Source: Limnephilus marmoratus (taxonomy: Eukaryota > Arthropoda > Insecta > Trichoptera > Limnephilidae). Taken from it: a stretch of DNA of 64,000 bases. Each line of letters starts with the position of its first letter. Within the stretch, counting starts at the first letter, position 1. Shown here one piece after another: positions 21,391-33,185 of the stretch. The DNA lies in the NCBI GenBank assembly GCA_917880885.1, contig OU862931.1:16906736-16970735 (forward strand), written 5' to 3'. The notes under the pieces are model-generated. The model worked only from the letters and a program-made list of their open reading frames with translations, made no database searches and had not been told where the DNA came from. A program made the position numbers and the translations under genes.

Positions 21391-22166
21391 TTAACTAAAT
21401 AAAATATCATTTTTCTTCAATGGCGCTACAGCCCATTTCGAGCCTTGGCCTCCTTCAAAATAAGCCTCCACCGCCCTCTGTCTTCGGCCGTCGTCTTCCA
21501 GTCTGCAACATGGAGTTAATGCTCTTGCATCCTTCCTGACATCATCCTCCCATCTCAGTCTAGGTCTGCCCGCCTTTCGTTTACCTACCGGGTGTCCCGT
21601 CAGAACCTTCTTCGGTACTCGTGTGCTTGGCATTCGGTGCACATGTCCGGCCCATCTTAATCTTTGGAGTCTTAAATGGGTGGAGAGTCTGGGAGCTTGG
21701 TAAATATCATAGAGCTCATTATTGTGGCGGATTCTCCATGCCTCTCCCTCTCGCACCGCTCCTAAGATTCTTCGAAGTACCTTTCTTTCGAAGACTTTGC
21801 TGTGAGTGTTCCCGCCTCACATCCATAGGCCAAGACCATTCTGATAATTGTTTTGTATAAGGTTATTTTGGTTTTCCTATGGACGTTTCGGGATTTGAAC
21901 ACTGGCAGCAACGCGAAGTAAGTTTTGTTAGCGGCTGTAATGCGCTTTCTTACTTCTACTGGGTCTACGGGTTCATTGTCCTGCGTTATGATGGAGCCCA
22001 GGTAGGTAAACTCTTCGACCACTTCGAAATTATAACTGTCTTTAAATTTCACTTTATCTTTTATTCTGCGGTGAGGGGTTCTGGTTTGCATCATGATTTT
22101 TGTTTTATTTTCATTGATTTGCAAACCCACCTCAAATATCATGCTTCACATATTTTTCCAACCTGA
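21391..22166 (-). pseudogene. RTE-type LINE fragment R2 (RT C-terminal region)
   Basis: Minus frames 22142-21762 and 21756-21391 continue each other with a frame break near 21760. The first has INENKTKIMM, VVEEFTYLGSIITQDNE and IRMVLAYGCEAGTLT: the thumb region after the RT palm of RTE-like LINEs. The second has WRIRHNNELYDIYQAP, LRWAGHVHRMPSTRVPK and GKRKAGRPRLRWEDDV, the conserved tail also present in R1. The palm with its catalytic aspartates is missing. The reading frame is broken, so this is inactive. Confidence 0.9.
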
Positions 22167-22600
22167 CTTCACTGAAATCTAATCTAACCTAAATATATAC
22201 TCTTCTAGATGATTATTTACTTACCTTGATTAACTCCAGTAAAAATTTTAGCTTTCATAAAATAATTTATAGATTAACATGGGTACTTAAATCTTACTTC
22301 TTAGTATTCTATATTTTATAGTATTTTATTTTTAACTTCTTTAAAACATTTTCTTTTTTATAATCCTGTTTTTTTTCAATTTTATATATTATGTATGCAT
22401 ATATATGTGTGTTTGTATGTATGTACATGTATTTACGTGTATATATATGTATTTGCGTATGTATATGCATATGTATGTGTGTATGTGCTTACATATATCT
22501 TGTTATATTTTAACTTAGATATTTTTATCTTTTTTCATTCTGTTCTTTATAATATCTTATAATTTCTATTTCAAACCTATATTTTGTTCTAGTTCTCACA
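22167..22600. other. AT-rich stretch with (GTAT/ATGT)n
   Basis: Imperfect TGTATGTATATG microsatellite at 22385-22500. No gene. Confidence 0.6.
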
Positions 22601-22735
22601 CTGTATAACTTATATCATGTATGATTACCTTAACACGGGCATTAGCCTAGTATGGTAGTAAAAAAAACATAATAGTGTACTTTCAAGAATTGTATGAAAT
22701 AATAAAAAATAAAAAAAATTATTGTATTACAATTG
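22601..22735 (+). repeat. LINE 3' UTR end with conserved hairpin, copy U1
   Basis: Plus-sense. The hairpin region at 22623-22660 (ATTACC stem, loop core CACGGGCATTAGCCTAGT, GGTAGT stem) is followed by an A-rich tail ending near AATAAAAAATAAAAAAAA. Same architecture in U2-U4. Confidence 0.6.
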
Positions 22736-23329
22736 GAGGAAACTAAATTATACAATACATCTCTGCGACAAAAGTACAACAAAGCAAAAACCTCTATTCA
22801 ATTCCCAAGGATAGTAACGAATAGTTCCTTGTACCAACCTCCCCACCCTCTGGCTTACGTATACCCTTTATCCCATCCCAACCACAGATTTTCCTGCATT
22901 GCCGATTGTGCGATCAAATAAACCTTTTAACGTTAAAAGAAAACACGGTGGGAGGGAATGAGAGAGTAAATGAAGATAAAGACAAAAATGAAAGTAATAC
23001 AGCAAGAGAGAGACAAAGCTTGTACCCCTTAATTAGAATTAAATAAATTTCAATATTAAAGCTTTTAAATGTGTTTTCATAATATTAGGCTCTTCCCACC
23101 ACCGTCCCTTTACGAAACCGTGAAATCCTTTTCATAAAGCAGTGTAGCTAGAGAACAAAGGGTCATGTTCAGTATATTCCATAATAATAATATAAAGCAG
23201 AGGTTGAAAACTTATCGGAGCTGCGTCACATTTATAGTAAGTAGGTTAGTATATTTGCCAAATAATTTTTTAAATTTTGCTTTAAATTTTGGTGGGTTTT
23301 AAAACATTTTTTAATATGTTATTATCAAA
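22736..23329. other. Gene-free stretch
   Basis: Nothing recognised. Confidence 0.5.
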
Positions 23330-23430
23330 GTCTTTAACTGCCCGAAGCCAGCGGGACTATGAAAGCTGCGAATAGAAGTATATTTTGAGGCTGAAGGAAG
23401 TGAGGATGGGAAAGAGGAATGTACCTGATG
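23330..23430 (+). repeat. Repeat family B, copy
   Basis: GCCCGAAGCCAGCGGGACTA and GAGGCTGAAGGAAGTGAGGA match the other family B copies. Confidence 0.5.
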
Positions 23431-23682
23431 TATCTACTCTAAATCGTCTAGCTCCGTGGCCGTCGAACTTCGTGCGGCCCGCGGCATGCCATTTTCTTTT
23501 TAAATGTATATTTTTTTCATGTACAATTTATTATCCGTTTTTTTTTCAAATATTTTATATACGTACATCCTTATGATTTTAAAACGTTGATTTTAATTGA
23601 TCGACATTTGATTTTAAAACGCCCAGCTGGTTTTTGAACACATCCTAAGTCGATTTTGAACACGCGCACAGTGTACGTCATA

Positions 23683-24092
23683 GGTTCTCAACGTGGGCGA
23701 TAACGCCCCCAGAGAAAATTAGAGGGCGTTGAGATGGCACAGTGAGGGAGTGGGCAGGTAAAAAAAATATGGTCTAAAAAAGAACAAAAAACACGCTAAT
23801 CACGTACTAATAAAGCAAAGTAAACTTTAATGTTGGTTAATTTTTGTTATTGTATGTAATAATTTTTACGACGTGTGCGAAAATTTACACATTTCGGTAG
23901 TTCGGGAAGAGGATGAAAATTGAACTGAAAAATTCTATTACAGATCTACATATTTTTTATGTGTATAATTATTATTAAGAATTGACAATATATATATCAT
24001 GAATACAAGAAGGAAGGAGGTAGCAGCCGGTACTTAAATACAAAAGAACTGTTTTTTTACTTGCTAAACCAAAGATACAACAACTTACGTAC
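23683..24092 (+). mobile_element. hAT-like repeat Q, copy 1 (interrupted)
   Basis: Begins TAGGTTCTCAACGTGGGCGA and continues with GGTAAAAAAAATATGGTCTA and GGAGGTAGCAGCCGGTACTT, matching copy 2 at 25289-25695. GGTTCTCAA starts are common in hAT ends. Its right part is replaced by the element at 24093. Confidence 0.6.
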
Positions 24093-25165
24093 TAGCGATG
24101 TGTCAGTTCAGCTGGAATGGGCTCATGTGATCCGCTCCTTTGCGGGAAGCGGTTCCTACTCCCACTCCTTTTTCAAATCGACTACTCCAAGAGAACCCTG
24201 TCCCGGAACTCGGGCTCATTCCCAAACCCGAAAAACTCGGATGCCTCCACCGGCCGGCAGGTGTCCCCGTGTTCGCCGCGAGGCGAGGTACTCCGGTACT
24301 AGTGAGTCTAGTGACTGAGTAGTAGTAACCGTCCGGTGTCCCCGAAGCGCTACACTCTCCACTCCACTCACGAGTCGCGAGTCTCGGCGAGTGTCGGGTT
24401 CTTGGAACTGCGTGAATCGTGAAACACTCGAGCTACTCAACGCCGCGCGCCGCAGCGCGAAGCCGCGGCGCAGATTCGAATTACAAGTCCCGAGATCGCC
24501 GAGTACAAACCCATGCATCTTGGTCCGAGCGACGTGAGTCGTGAACCGCGACAAAAACACCCGCCACTCTTGTCACTCCCTCCCACTCCCGCGACTCACG
24601 AACCACGATACATTCCTCATTCAGTCTTCAGTCATTCTTGCCCCGGCCGGCAATCAACACGCACGTGCCTGACCGCTTGGCGTAACAGTATACTGCTGCC
24701 TAACGTCATCGCGGAATTGTTTAGAATATTCGACTAGACACGGAGTAATTTTCAATTAGAGCGTATATTGGTATTGTTACTCAACGGGTGAAGTGCATTA
24801 TAAAATAATAGTTTATAATAAAGCATTACAGCTAATTTACTTATTTAAATTCTCAATAAAAGCCCGTGCAATGTAGGTCCATTGAATGTACCTACATTGC
24901 ACGGGTGACGGGTCCGAGCCCTCGTGTGGGTCTTGTCCTGTTCCAGGGTTCTGAGTTGTCGTGCGGGTTCTACGAGTAGGTCCTGGCTCCAAGTTCTTTG
25001 AACCCGTGCGTCCCGGTTCGGTGCACCGCAACAACATTCAGTGCTCAGTCCGCAGTGTCCGCACCTAAGAACTCGGACCCGGGACCTGCTCCTAGAACCC
25101 GTGGACTTTTAAGAGGAGGCAAGTCTCGGAGGCTTCCGGTAAAATGCAGAACTTACCCACCTCTA
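24093..25165. mobile_element. GC/CpG-rich non-autonomous hAT element, nested
   Basis: Ends TAGCGATGTGTCAGTTC and, inverted, TAGAGGTGGGTAAGTTC agree at 13 of 17 positions. They are flanked by a perfect 8-bp duplication TTACGTAC (24085-24092, 25166-25173), which supports hAT-type insertion. The interior is strikingly GC- and CpG-rich for this window (24100-24700, 24890-25130) and holds a 16-bp-arm hairpin around 24862-24905. Overlapping frames are composition effects; no transposase motif is seen. Confidence 0.8.
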
Positions 25166-25288
25166 TTACGTACCCCTCCCCCCCCCGGAATCATAAGTGA
25201 GCGGCCGTGATGATACCTCACATTGCCATATGTGGCCCTTGATCAGAAAAGTGTGACGACCGCTGTCTAGCAGGTCATTCAGCTATAG

Positions 25289-25695
25289 GTTCTCATCGTG
25301 GGCGATAACGCCCCCTTATGGGCGTTTGAGATTTTCAGAGGGGCTTATTTTCAAATAAGGGGGTGTCGATATGGTACAGTGATGGCAAGTAAAAAATATG
25401 GTCTAAAAAAACACGCTAATTACATACTAATCTTACATGTCTTATTATTATTAAAAATTGATACTATATCGTAAATACAAAATGAAGGAGGTAGCAACCC
25501 GGTACTTAAAATACAAAAGATTGCTTTTTAATTTAAGTTATAAAAAAATTATTTAATATTTTTTAATTGAATTATTGATTCCGTGACAGTTCCGTGACAA
25601 GCCCCACCCTCTCCCCCCAAGTAAAAAAATGGGGGGTTCTAGAAAAATATATTTTCCGAAGAGGGAGGGGGGCAAAATAAGATTGAGAACCAATA
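25289..25695 (+). mobile_element. hAT-like repeat Q, copy 2
   Basis: Left end TAGGTTCTCATCGTGGGCGA, right end AAGATTGAGAACCAATA; GGTTCTCA and TGAGAACC are inverted. The interior aligns with 23683-24056. No coding capacity. Confidence 0.65.
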
Positions 25696-26469
25696 AACTA
25701 GCTAGAGGACATAGTTTTAAATGCAATAAAACAATAATTCGTCTGAAATAGTCGGTAGAAAGTTGATTTGAATATCTAACCGAACAGCGAGAAAATATAT
25801 ACCATCAAAATTATACGACATGTTATTATCATAATATAAAAAGAAAAATAAACCGGTTTATTGTTTTCTCAAGCATATAAAAGTCTAATAATTCGGCCGA
25901 AGTAACCAGGTAACAGAACACCAATGTTCCGCAGAGCCGCCCCGGTCAATAACCACTAGGGGTAGAGGGACAAAAGAAAGTAAGGTCGAATAACTCTCGC
26001 GAGGAGAGCCATAAAACTTAACTGCGATTAAGTAATTAGAAAGCTTTTCTCTCTTTTATTCCGAAAGCGTACCTTTGAATTACAAAAACAAACGAAGGTA
26101 AAAAACGTAAGAGATCACTTGTAAATTTAAGTCGCTAATATGTCTTTTTTATCTTACACTGAGAATAAATTTGGCATTCGCTCTTTTTATCCCCCTTTTA
26201 TTTTTAATTTACATTTTATTCGCTTTTTCTGTCCCCCAAAGGTCCGACCCGATTTTGCCCAAGTTGAAAACTATCAGCCAAGAAGAAACAATCCTCAAGA
26301 AACCAAAGTCCAAAGTTCAAAATCGTGGCATCCTTTTTTAGATCCAGATAATTTCTTTCAGAAGAAGGTTTATTTATCTACTTGTTAACACTTAGCACGA
26401 GTTTTTTTAAACGATAGTTTCAAGTTTATTGCCAGGTGAAAAATGTTGATAGTGCAATGATACAATGAC
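25696..26469. other. Gene-free stretch
   Basis: No convincing gene. The 82-codon frame at 26140-26388 has no recognisable domain. Confidence 0.45.
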
Positions 26470-26552
26470 TTGATAGCAGAGGATTGAACCCGCGGCGTTT
26501 GGGTGTGAACCCCAGGCTTTGGGCCACTCAATCACTAATCGGTCTCACAACA
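26470..26552 (-). repeat. tRNA-like sequence (SINE head or pseudo-tRNA)
   Basis: Minus strand: a TTAGTGATTGAGTGGCC A-box-like region, a GGGTTCACACCC arm and B-box GCGGGTTCAATCC. A clean cloverleaf cannot be drawn with confidence, so it is called tRNA-like only. Confidence 0.45.
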
Positions 26553-28309
26553 AGCAGGCGTTCAAATTCTAATGGGAAAGGAACTGGGAAGGAATGAGGA
26601 AGAGAATGAAAAAGGTGAAAAAATGAAGCATTTTAATAGCAAAAACACCTAAAAATAATAAAATATTGTCGCCATATTACATTGTGTTAAAAGTCTATGA
26701 TGAATTTCAGCCCCTTTCACACCTTCCGCGCAAAATGAACACTGCTTGTTGTTTCTCATTGATGCAAAACGCTAGTCGAGCGGATATGTTTTCACTTAAT
26801 AGCCGGAAGGAAAATGACGCGATCGGGATCAAATAACGTGACCGCAGTCTTACCAACCCTAAGCACGCATGGAAGGCAGTAAGACCCCTGTGCATATTAT
26901 GTAAGTGGTATTTGAGAAAATGCACAATGCATCAGAGGTCAAGCCGTTCCAGAAACGTGAAATTTAAATAATCAGTTAAAGCAGAGTGATTGTTAGGAGA
27001 TCTCAACATTAACAAAAAGATGGCTCGTCTTCAATAATAAAAGTTTACATTTCGTAAGGGCATTATAAATATTTGAAAACCTTCTTTAAATACATTAATA
27101 GGATAAGTTTATAGATATATATCAAGACTACATACATTAAGGAGATTGCTTTGTTAAAATAGTAAATATTACAAAGGATATAGATTTCGGGAAAAACACA
27201 ATTCTAACGGTTGGCATTCAGAATAAATCCATCAAATGATTCAGTCGACGAAGCGAAAGTATTTCAAAGGACCGAAAGGAGAGGCATCCCGGACCAGGCG
27301 AGGCGGAAAAGGAGAAGTAGGTAGAAAAGAGCGTAGGTAATGAAGAATTTCCATCAAGATATGCCGGGACTTGTCGAATTCCTATTGGCCACATAGCCTA
27401 ACAATAGCAAACCTAATAAGATTTACATGTGCAAAAATTCATGACCCATTTTGAGAAATTTTTTACGGGATTTCGGGACACGACAAAAAAGTGAGTTTGA
27501 GTGCGTGAATATGTATGTGTTTTTATTTTTTTCGTTATTCTGATAGAAAAATCGTAAAGTGGCCATTTTTAAAACTTTTTATGTTTGTATTCAAAATTAA
27601 TACATTTAAAAAAATATGATTAAAAAACAGTTTTTATAGTTTTCGAATACGATCAGAAATGTCACATTTATTTGGATTTTATTACAAAGATGAAATATTT
27701 TGACCTTCCGACAAAGTAAGTTCGAGGCCTGAGGAGTTAATAATTGAAATTTAAGACAAGATGCTATTTTCTTTGTCACATTATTTACAAATGGTCAATA
27801 AAGAAAATAGATCTGTTTAAACTCTTGCTAAGCCGGGTAGTGGAGCTTAACTACGTGCAATTAAAATTTTAACCCTTAGTTGAAGATATCCTCAGTATCG
27901 CCCCGGTAAAAGTATAACATTCAGTATAAAGGTGTTGCTACTGTAGCCGAGCAACGAACAACCATAAAAATACTATTTTTGTCCGATTTTATAAAATGGT
28001 ATCACTAATAGCCACCACTCTCTGACTGGGTGAATGATAATGCACATTCATTCCGGTTTTAACGTTCGTTCCCTCTGCCTGCTTTCCCTCTAAGCAAGAT
28101 AATTATTAAATCTGTGCAAATTATTGTAACACAAAGTTTCATTGTAAATATATTTGACTCGCGTATCAAGAGTTGTTATTAAAAACCTCCACAACATACG
28201 CATCCAGTTTACAGACGTGGCAGGGCCTGTAGACTGTCAGACCCTCTGGATGAAATATCTAAACAATAACCCATATTGCTAAACTACAAATGGATTAAGT
28301 CTGAATATA
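26553..28309. other. Gene-free stretch
   Basis: A scrap of family B near 26565-26620 and CCTCAGTATCGCCCCGG near 27891 (a family B end, reversed). Otherwise no recognised gene or RNA. Confidence 0.45.
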
Positions 28310-28425
28310 TAGTACTTCCCATCCTTTCTCTTTCCTAACTCTTTACCTTCCTTAACATCCTTCATCCTCATAATTTCCCCCAATTTAGGGATGCCATAGT
28401 CCCACTCAATTAGAAAGTTCGACAC
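28310..28425 (-). repeat. Repeat family B, minus copy
   Basis: CTTCCCATCCTTTCTCTTTC, TTCATCCTCATAA and GCCATAGTCCCACT are the reverse complement of the family B body. Confidence 0.5.
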
Positions 28426-29129
28426 GCTCTGTGCAAATTGAATGATTCGCATTTGAGATTTAAAAGTTATCTAATACTAGTATCCATTACTTTTCGCCTG
28501 AACAGCTCAAAAACGCACGCAAAACACTTTTTCACGATATAAAAGAGAAAATATAACCAATACACCAGCGATTGTGTGCATCCAAAGATAACAGCGATGA
28601 AAACAGTTAAATTATCCAATTACCCAAACGCGGCGGTAAGTGCCTAGAAATAAAAACAAAATCGCGTGATCCGTACCAAATCTGATAAAAGTTACAACTA
28701 CATAATAATTGTTAGGAGTCTGAAAATCCCTTGATAAGTTGTTATCGTACAGTGTTATGTATATCCCTACAGTTCATATTATGTTATAACCACCATCCGT
28801 ATGATATTATAATTGAGTGTATAGTATGACAGCCTAAGCGAATTGTACGAGAATTGTATTATCAAATTTAGTATACGTGGGTTTCCTGAGACAGAAGCTT
28901 TTGTTGTTGAAGTGAAATTATATGCAATGTGGATTCACAATTAAATGCATGATTTTGGATGCAGCTCTGAAAGCAGGTATTCCCTTATTAAATAAAGTCA
29001 GTTTTTTAAAGTAGATTGTATATTTAGGCTATGAACTGTCCACCTAACATTTTTCTAAGATACTGAGCAATCTAATATAATATCTCCTGCCTTCCACTTT
29101 TCCAGCGGAAAGTTGAGAAAGATCACCGT
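28426..29129. other. Gene-free stretch
   Basis: Nothing recognised. Confidence 0.5.
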
Positions 29130-29652
29130 GTTGAACTGGTCAAGTGTCACAGTATCAAGTGTAACATAGTCAAGTGTCAATTGTCACAGTATCAAGTGTC
29201 ACAGTGTCAAGTGTCACAGTGTCTTGACAAGTGAAAGTAGACACTGTGACACTTGTCACTGTGACACTTAACACTGTGATTCTATACACAGTGACACCTG
29301 ATAATGTGACACCTAACACTGTGACTTGACAGTGTGAAACTTGACACTATGACCCTTGGCACTATGTCACTTTTCACTGTGACATTTCAAGTTGTGTCAC
29401 TTGCCACTGTGACACTTGACACTTCACTCTGTGAAACTTGTCATTGTGACACATCATGTGACAAGTGTCACAGTGGCAAGTGTCACTGTGTCAAGTGTCA
29501 CAATGTGAAATGTCACAGTGTCAAGCGTCACAGTGGCACGTGTCACAACGTGAAGTGTTACAGTGACAAGTGCCACAGGGTCAAAGTCACAGTGACACAG
29601 TGTCAAGTGTCACACTGTCAAGTGTCACAGTGTCAAGTGTCGCACTGTCAAG
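29130..29652. repeat. 15-bp minisatellite, both orientations
   Basis: Variants of GTCAAGTGTCACAGT repeated for about 520 bp. It reads forward at 29138-29222, inverted (CACTGTGACACTTG) at 29223-29455, and forward again at 29456-29652. The 113-codon cysteine/histidine-rich frame inside is a repeat artefact. Confidence 0.95.
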
Positions 29653-30564
29653 TAATCATGCAGTACAGGACCTAGGGGGGGTTGAAGGAGCCTAGTTTAT
29701 TAGAGCAATTGGTTCACTTGCTCACAGCAATGCCGAAACGATTAAAAATAAGGTATTTTTGGAATAAACTATAGAAGTGATGTAGATGATGAAAGTTAAC
29801 AAAAATCTTGGATGAGATTTTGTGGCTGCTTCAAAAAGCATTAAAAAATTATTTTTGTGTTTTAATTTAACTTTGTGATGGGTGTAGACAATTCAGTCAC
29901 TAAAAATAATAAATTGAAATAGAAGAAAAACATTATTTCCCTACATTTCCATAGAAACACAAATTTCAAATTAACCTGGTTTCCTGGATTCCATTTATGT
30001 CTGATTTTCCATTAGCGAAATAATTTAAAAGCAAATAATAATAACAATATTAATTTTCCGATCACCATTGGCGGCAGGGTTTCCTTTGATGATGCATAAA
30101 TTGCCATTTCAATCCGGTGCGAGTTCCAGGGAATATATAATATAATATATTGTTGATCTATTAGAAGTTGTTCGGGAATACATCTGCCCCGCTGCTGGGT
30201 CGGCTGTGTTTAATGTCCGGCTTCGGGCAATGAATAGTGAATAGTTCACAAAACTGACAAAATGGTAAATAATTTATATGATGAAAAGACAACATAAAAG
30301 CGTTTATTCATAATTTATCAGTTTTCAGATTATTTTCATTGGAAAAAGGGAGAAAAAAGGCAAAAAGTTTTAATGGGAAAGGAACCATTGCAATAAAATT
30401 TTCACATTTCACCATATTTTCTCCTTAGGTTAAAAATAACATGTTTTATTTCAACAATGAGGCAGCTAACTGTTATCGAAAGTATAGAAAAAAATTGCGC
30501 CGAGCCTATTACTGAGTACCGCACAAAAGTCGCAAATGTCCATTAAATTATCAAATTTGTTGTA
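29653..30564. other. Gene-free stretch
   Basis: Nothing recognised. Confidence 0.5.
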
Positions 30565-30715
30565 TGTTGTGAGGCCGATGAAAGCGAAGTGGTGAGGTGG
30601 AAAAGAAGAAGGTTGGGACTATTCAGATCGTGTCACTAAACACGGTTATAACCATTTCAAGCAGCATTGCAATTATGAATTGGTTGTTTAACAGGGCGAT
30701 ACTGAGTGTACGAGT
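30565..30715 (+). repeat. Repeat family B, copy
   Basis: GTGAGGCCGATGAAAGCGAA, CCATTTCAAGCAGCATTGCA and GGGCGATACTGAG align with 62325-62465. Confidence 0.5.
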
Positions 30716-30784
30716 ACGTAAAAAAAAAAACGAGTGTGCTTTAGACCACACGACTGAAGTAAAACTTCACTAACTTAAAAAACA

Positions 30785-31076
30785 TATAACATTGGGGTGA
30801 CATAAAATTGGGGTGACATGACCATGGGGTGACCTATAACCCTGGGGTGACCTTTGACCGTGGGGTGACCTACGACCTTGGGGTGACCTACGACTTTAGG
30901 GTGACCTACGACCTTGGGGAGACCTACGACCTTGGGGTGACCTATGACATTGGGGTGACCTACGACAGTGGGGTGACCTACGACCTTGGGGTGACCTACG
31001 TCCTTGGGGTGACATACGACCTTTGGGTGACCTACGACCTTAGGGTGACCTATGGCATGGTTATTCAATAAATGAT
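30785..31076 (+). repeat. 18-bp minisatellite derived from SINE family A
   Basis: About 15 units of CTTGGGGTGACCTACGAC. The right end runs into GGTGACCTATGGC then GGTTATTCAATAAATGATTC, which is family A sequence (GGGGTGACCTATGGCAGAGG then TTATCCAATAAATGGTTC). The long repetitive frames on both strands are artefacts. Confidence 0.92.
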
Positions 31077-31129
31077 TCCTTGTGCTCGCACCTCTCTCTC
31101 TTGCCCCTACAGTAATATACGAAACGTAA

Positions 31130-31290
31130 CTCTCTCTCTCTCTCTCTTTCTATCTTCACTAACTTATATCTCCCTCTCAACTTCAAGCGTGCGTAAAGGC
31201 CCGACCGTTCGCCTCGCCCGATTACCTTTCGCATCGATCACCGTTCGCATCGATCACCATTCGCATCGATTACCGTTCGCATCACACTTT
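31130..31290. repeat. (CT)n and a 16-bp tandem repeat
   Basis: CT microsatellite at 31131-31149, then four to five units of CGTTCGCATCGATCAC at 31207-31290. Confidence 0.85.
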
Positions 31291-32058
31291 TTCGTAACGC
31301 ATTCGCCAGCTTACCCCCAAGTCGAGCGTGCGTAAAGAAGTTTAACTTCAAAAATATTATATTTAAAACGATACTGCGAAAATGTTAAGATTCTTTTTAT
31401 ACGAAAACTGTAAATAACGTAAATGCTAAGGAAATGTTATAAGTTCTCATCTAAAAATAACTGAGTGAAACATGCCCTTCCTTCCCAGGGAAAGGTTCAC
31501 GCAGAAATTATAATATAAAGTGAAAATTAAATTAAAACTCTAACATAACTCTAACTTAACTCACTGAGTTTATCCTTCGTGAAACCCATCTACGTCACAA
31601 CTGGGCGGGACTGGAAAAGGGAATAAAGTCAAGAAATATACTTAAATAAAATGAGTAATCGCATGTAAAATACATACTAATTTTGAAGGCTCCACTTCTT
31701 CTTTATCTGCGGTCTGATCTCGTACATTTTAGGTTAGCGACTTAACGAACTAAATATTGGATAACTATTCTCACTTTTGATCTATTATGGTGAGGCACTA
31801 CAGGTGTCACACAGGAGTCGTGAATTGTGAGCTCTGGCGACATGATATTTGTACAGCTTTTTAAGAATGGAATTTGTAGCAAATACAATTTATTGTTTTC
31901 AACTGGATACGTTATTTATATTACATCATGATATATACTCCGAGTTCCTCGTGAATTTTGAGTTTTTTTAGCACGCACCCAATGTCGATTTCAACGCAAA
32001 CAAAAATAAGACAGACACCACAATTGTTACAAAATGCATCTTATTGATTTTATTATTA
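31291..32058. other. Gene-free stretch
   Basis: Nothing recognised. Confidence 0.5.
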
Positions 32059-32274
32059 GTTTGTTTATTGATTCACCTGAAGGTGCAATGTTTTAGGATG
32101 TCTCCGACTTCTGTTTGTTTACTGATTCACCTGAAGATGCAACGTTTTAGGATGTCTCCGACTTCCGTTTGTTTATTGATTCACCTGAAGGTGCAATGTT
32201 TTAGGATGTCTCCGACTTCTGTTTGTTTATTGATTCACCTGAAGATGCAATGTTTTAGGATGTCTCCGACTTCT
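32059..32274 (+). repeat. 54-bp tandem repeat, four units
   Basis: Exact 54-bp period starting at 32059, 32113, 32167 and 32221 (GTTTGTTTATTGATTCACCT at each start). As 54 is a multiple of three, one frame repeats 18 codons four times; there is no sign that it is translated. Confidence 0.95.
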
Positions 32275-32310
32275 GTGTTCGAGAATACACGTTCATGTAT
32301 TCTCGAACAC
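32275..32310. repeat. Perfect 15-bp-arm hairpin
   Basis: GTGTTCGAGAATACA, a six-base loop, then its exact complement. It begins at the base after the last 54-bp unit. Confidence 0.95.
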
Positions 32311-32393
32311 TCCCCATTTTTAATTCATCCGCTCAAACATAAAAAAATATCAAACTCCTATAAATAGTGTTCCAAATTAATCTAAAGGACGTT

Positions 32394-32493
32394 TAGGGAC
32401 GTACTTGACTTGCTTTAACCAATGATTCCTGACATACATTTTTACTCCAAATAATGTCATGAATTATTTACTAAAGTATGTCAAGTACGTCCC
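32394..32493. repeat. Inverted repeat
   Basis: GGGACGTACTTGAC and GTCAAGTACGTCCC face each other about 70 bp apart; possibly a small MITE. Confidence 0.7.
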
Positions 32494-33185
32494 TTAATAC
32501 CTGTAGGCACATATATAAATATAAATTATGAATTAGGTTACGTTTTGTGTACTTTCTGCCTTCACGACACAAACTTCGAGATAGCTCAACTCTTTTAAAA
32601 TAAGAACTTACCAATTTTCGTAAAAATGAACCGTTTCATAGATTATAAAAATTTTGCTCGCTGCTTTCAAAGTTTGCGTTTTCACGACTTCAGTCGTTAT
32701 CTCAAAGCACCCCTGGCAACTGAATGACAAATATCCGCCCTTGATGTCTGGGGTGTCAAGATTGCAGTCATTAGCCCAAATTTGACCAAGGCCGCCATTT
32801 TGTTGCTTCGCGATTCCCGCGTTTTAGCTGGATTCCCGCCTTATTACGAAAATTGAGGACGCAAAGCGAGGGCGGAGCTTTACGTCACACTTCAAAATAA
32901 GATAAAACAATAATGTTACGACTGACAATGTGCCAGGTAATAAGGCGTATTGGCACGAAGTAAATGTAGAATTGAGCATATAAAGAGAACACAGCATAAT
33001 ACCTTATATCACCCTTAGACCTAATTTCGTTAAACCGCGATTCTTACGTTTTACAGGTGCAGCTTTATGTCACACTTTAAAACAAGATCAAATAATAATG
33101 TATTGTTCCAGTAACAATGCCAAGCGCAGTTTAAAACAGATTGGCACAAATGCTTGTCATAGTACTTTATTTCAACCTCACACTC
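32494..33185. repeat. Region with a dispersed repeat motif
   Basis: GCGGAGCTTTACGTCACACTTCAAAATAAGAT at 32872 has diverged relatives at 33059 (GCAGCTTTATGTCACACTTT) and 35479 (TTAGCTTTATGTCACACTTA). A remnant repeat family; no gene seen. Confidence 0.45.

Noticed and set aside
29334..29675. Cys/His-rich 113-codon frame resembling zinc-finger text
   Set aside because: The C and H residues come from translating GTCACAGTGTCAAGT minisatellite units; no finger spacing is kept.
30775..31071. Repetitive frames on both strands
   Set aside because: Direct translation of the 18-bp minisatellite.
32059..32274. CRISPR-like array
   Set aside because: The repeats are contiguous 54-bp units without unique spacers, and the genome is eukaryotic.
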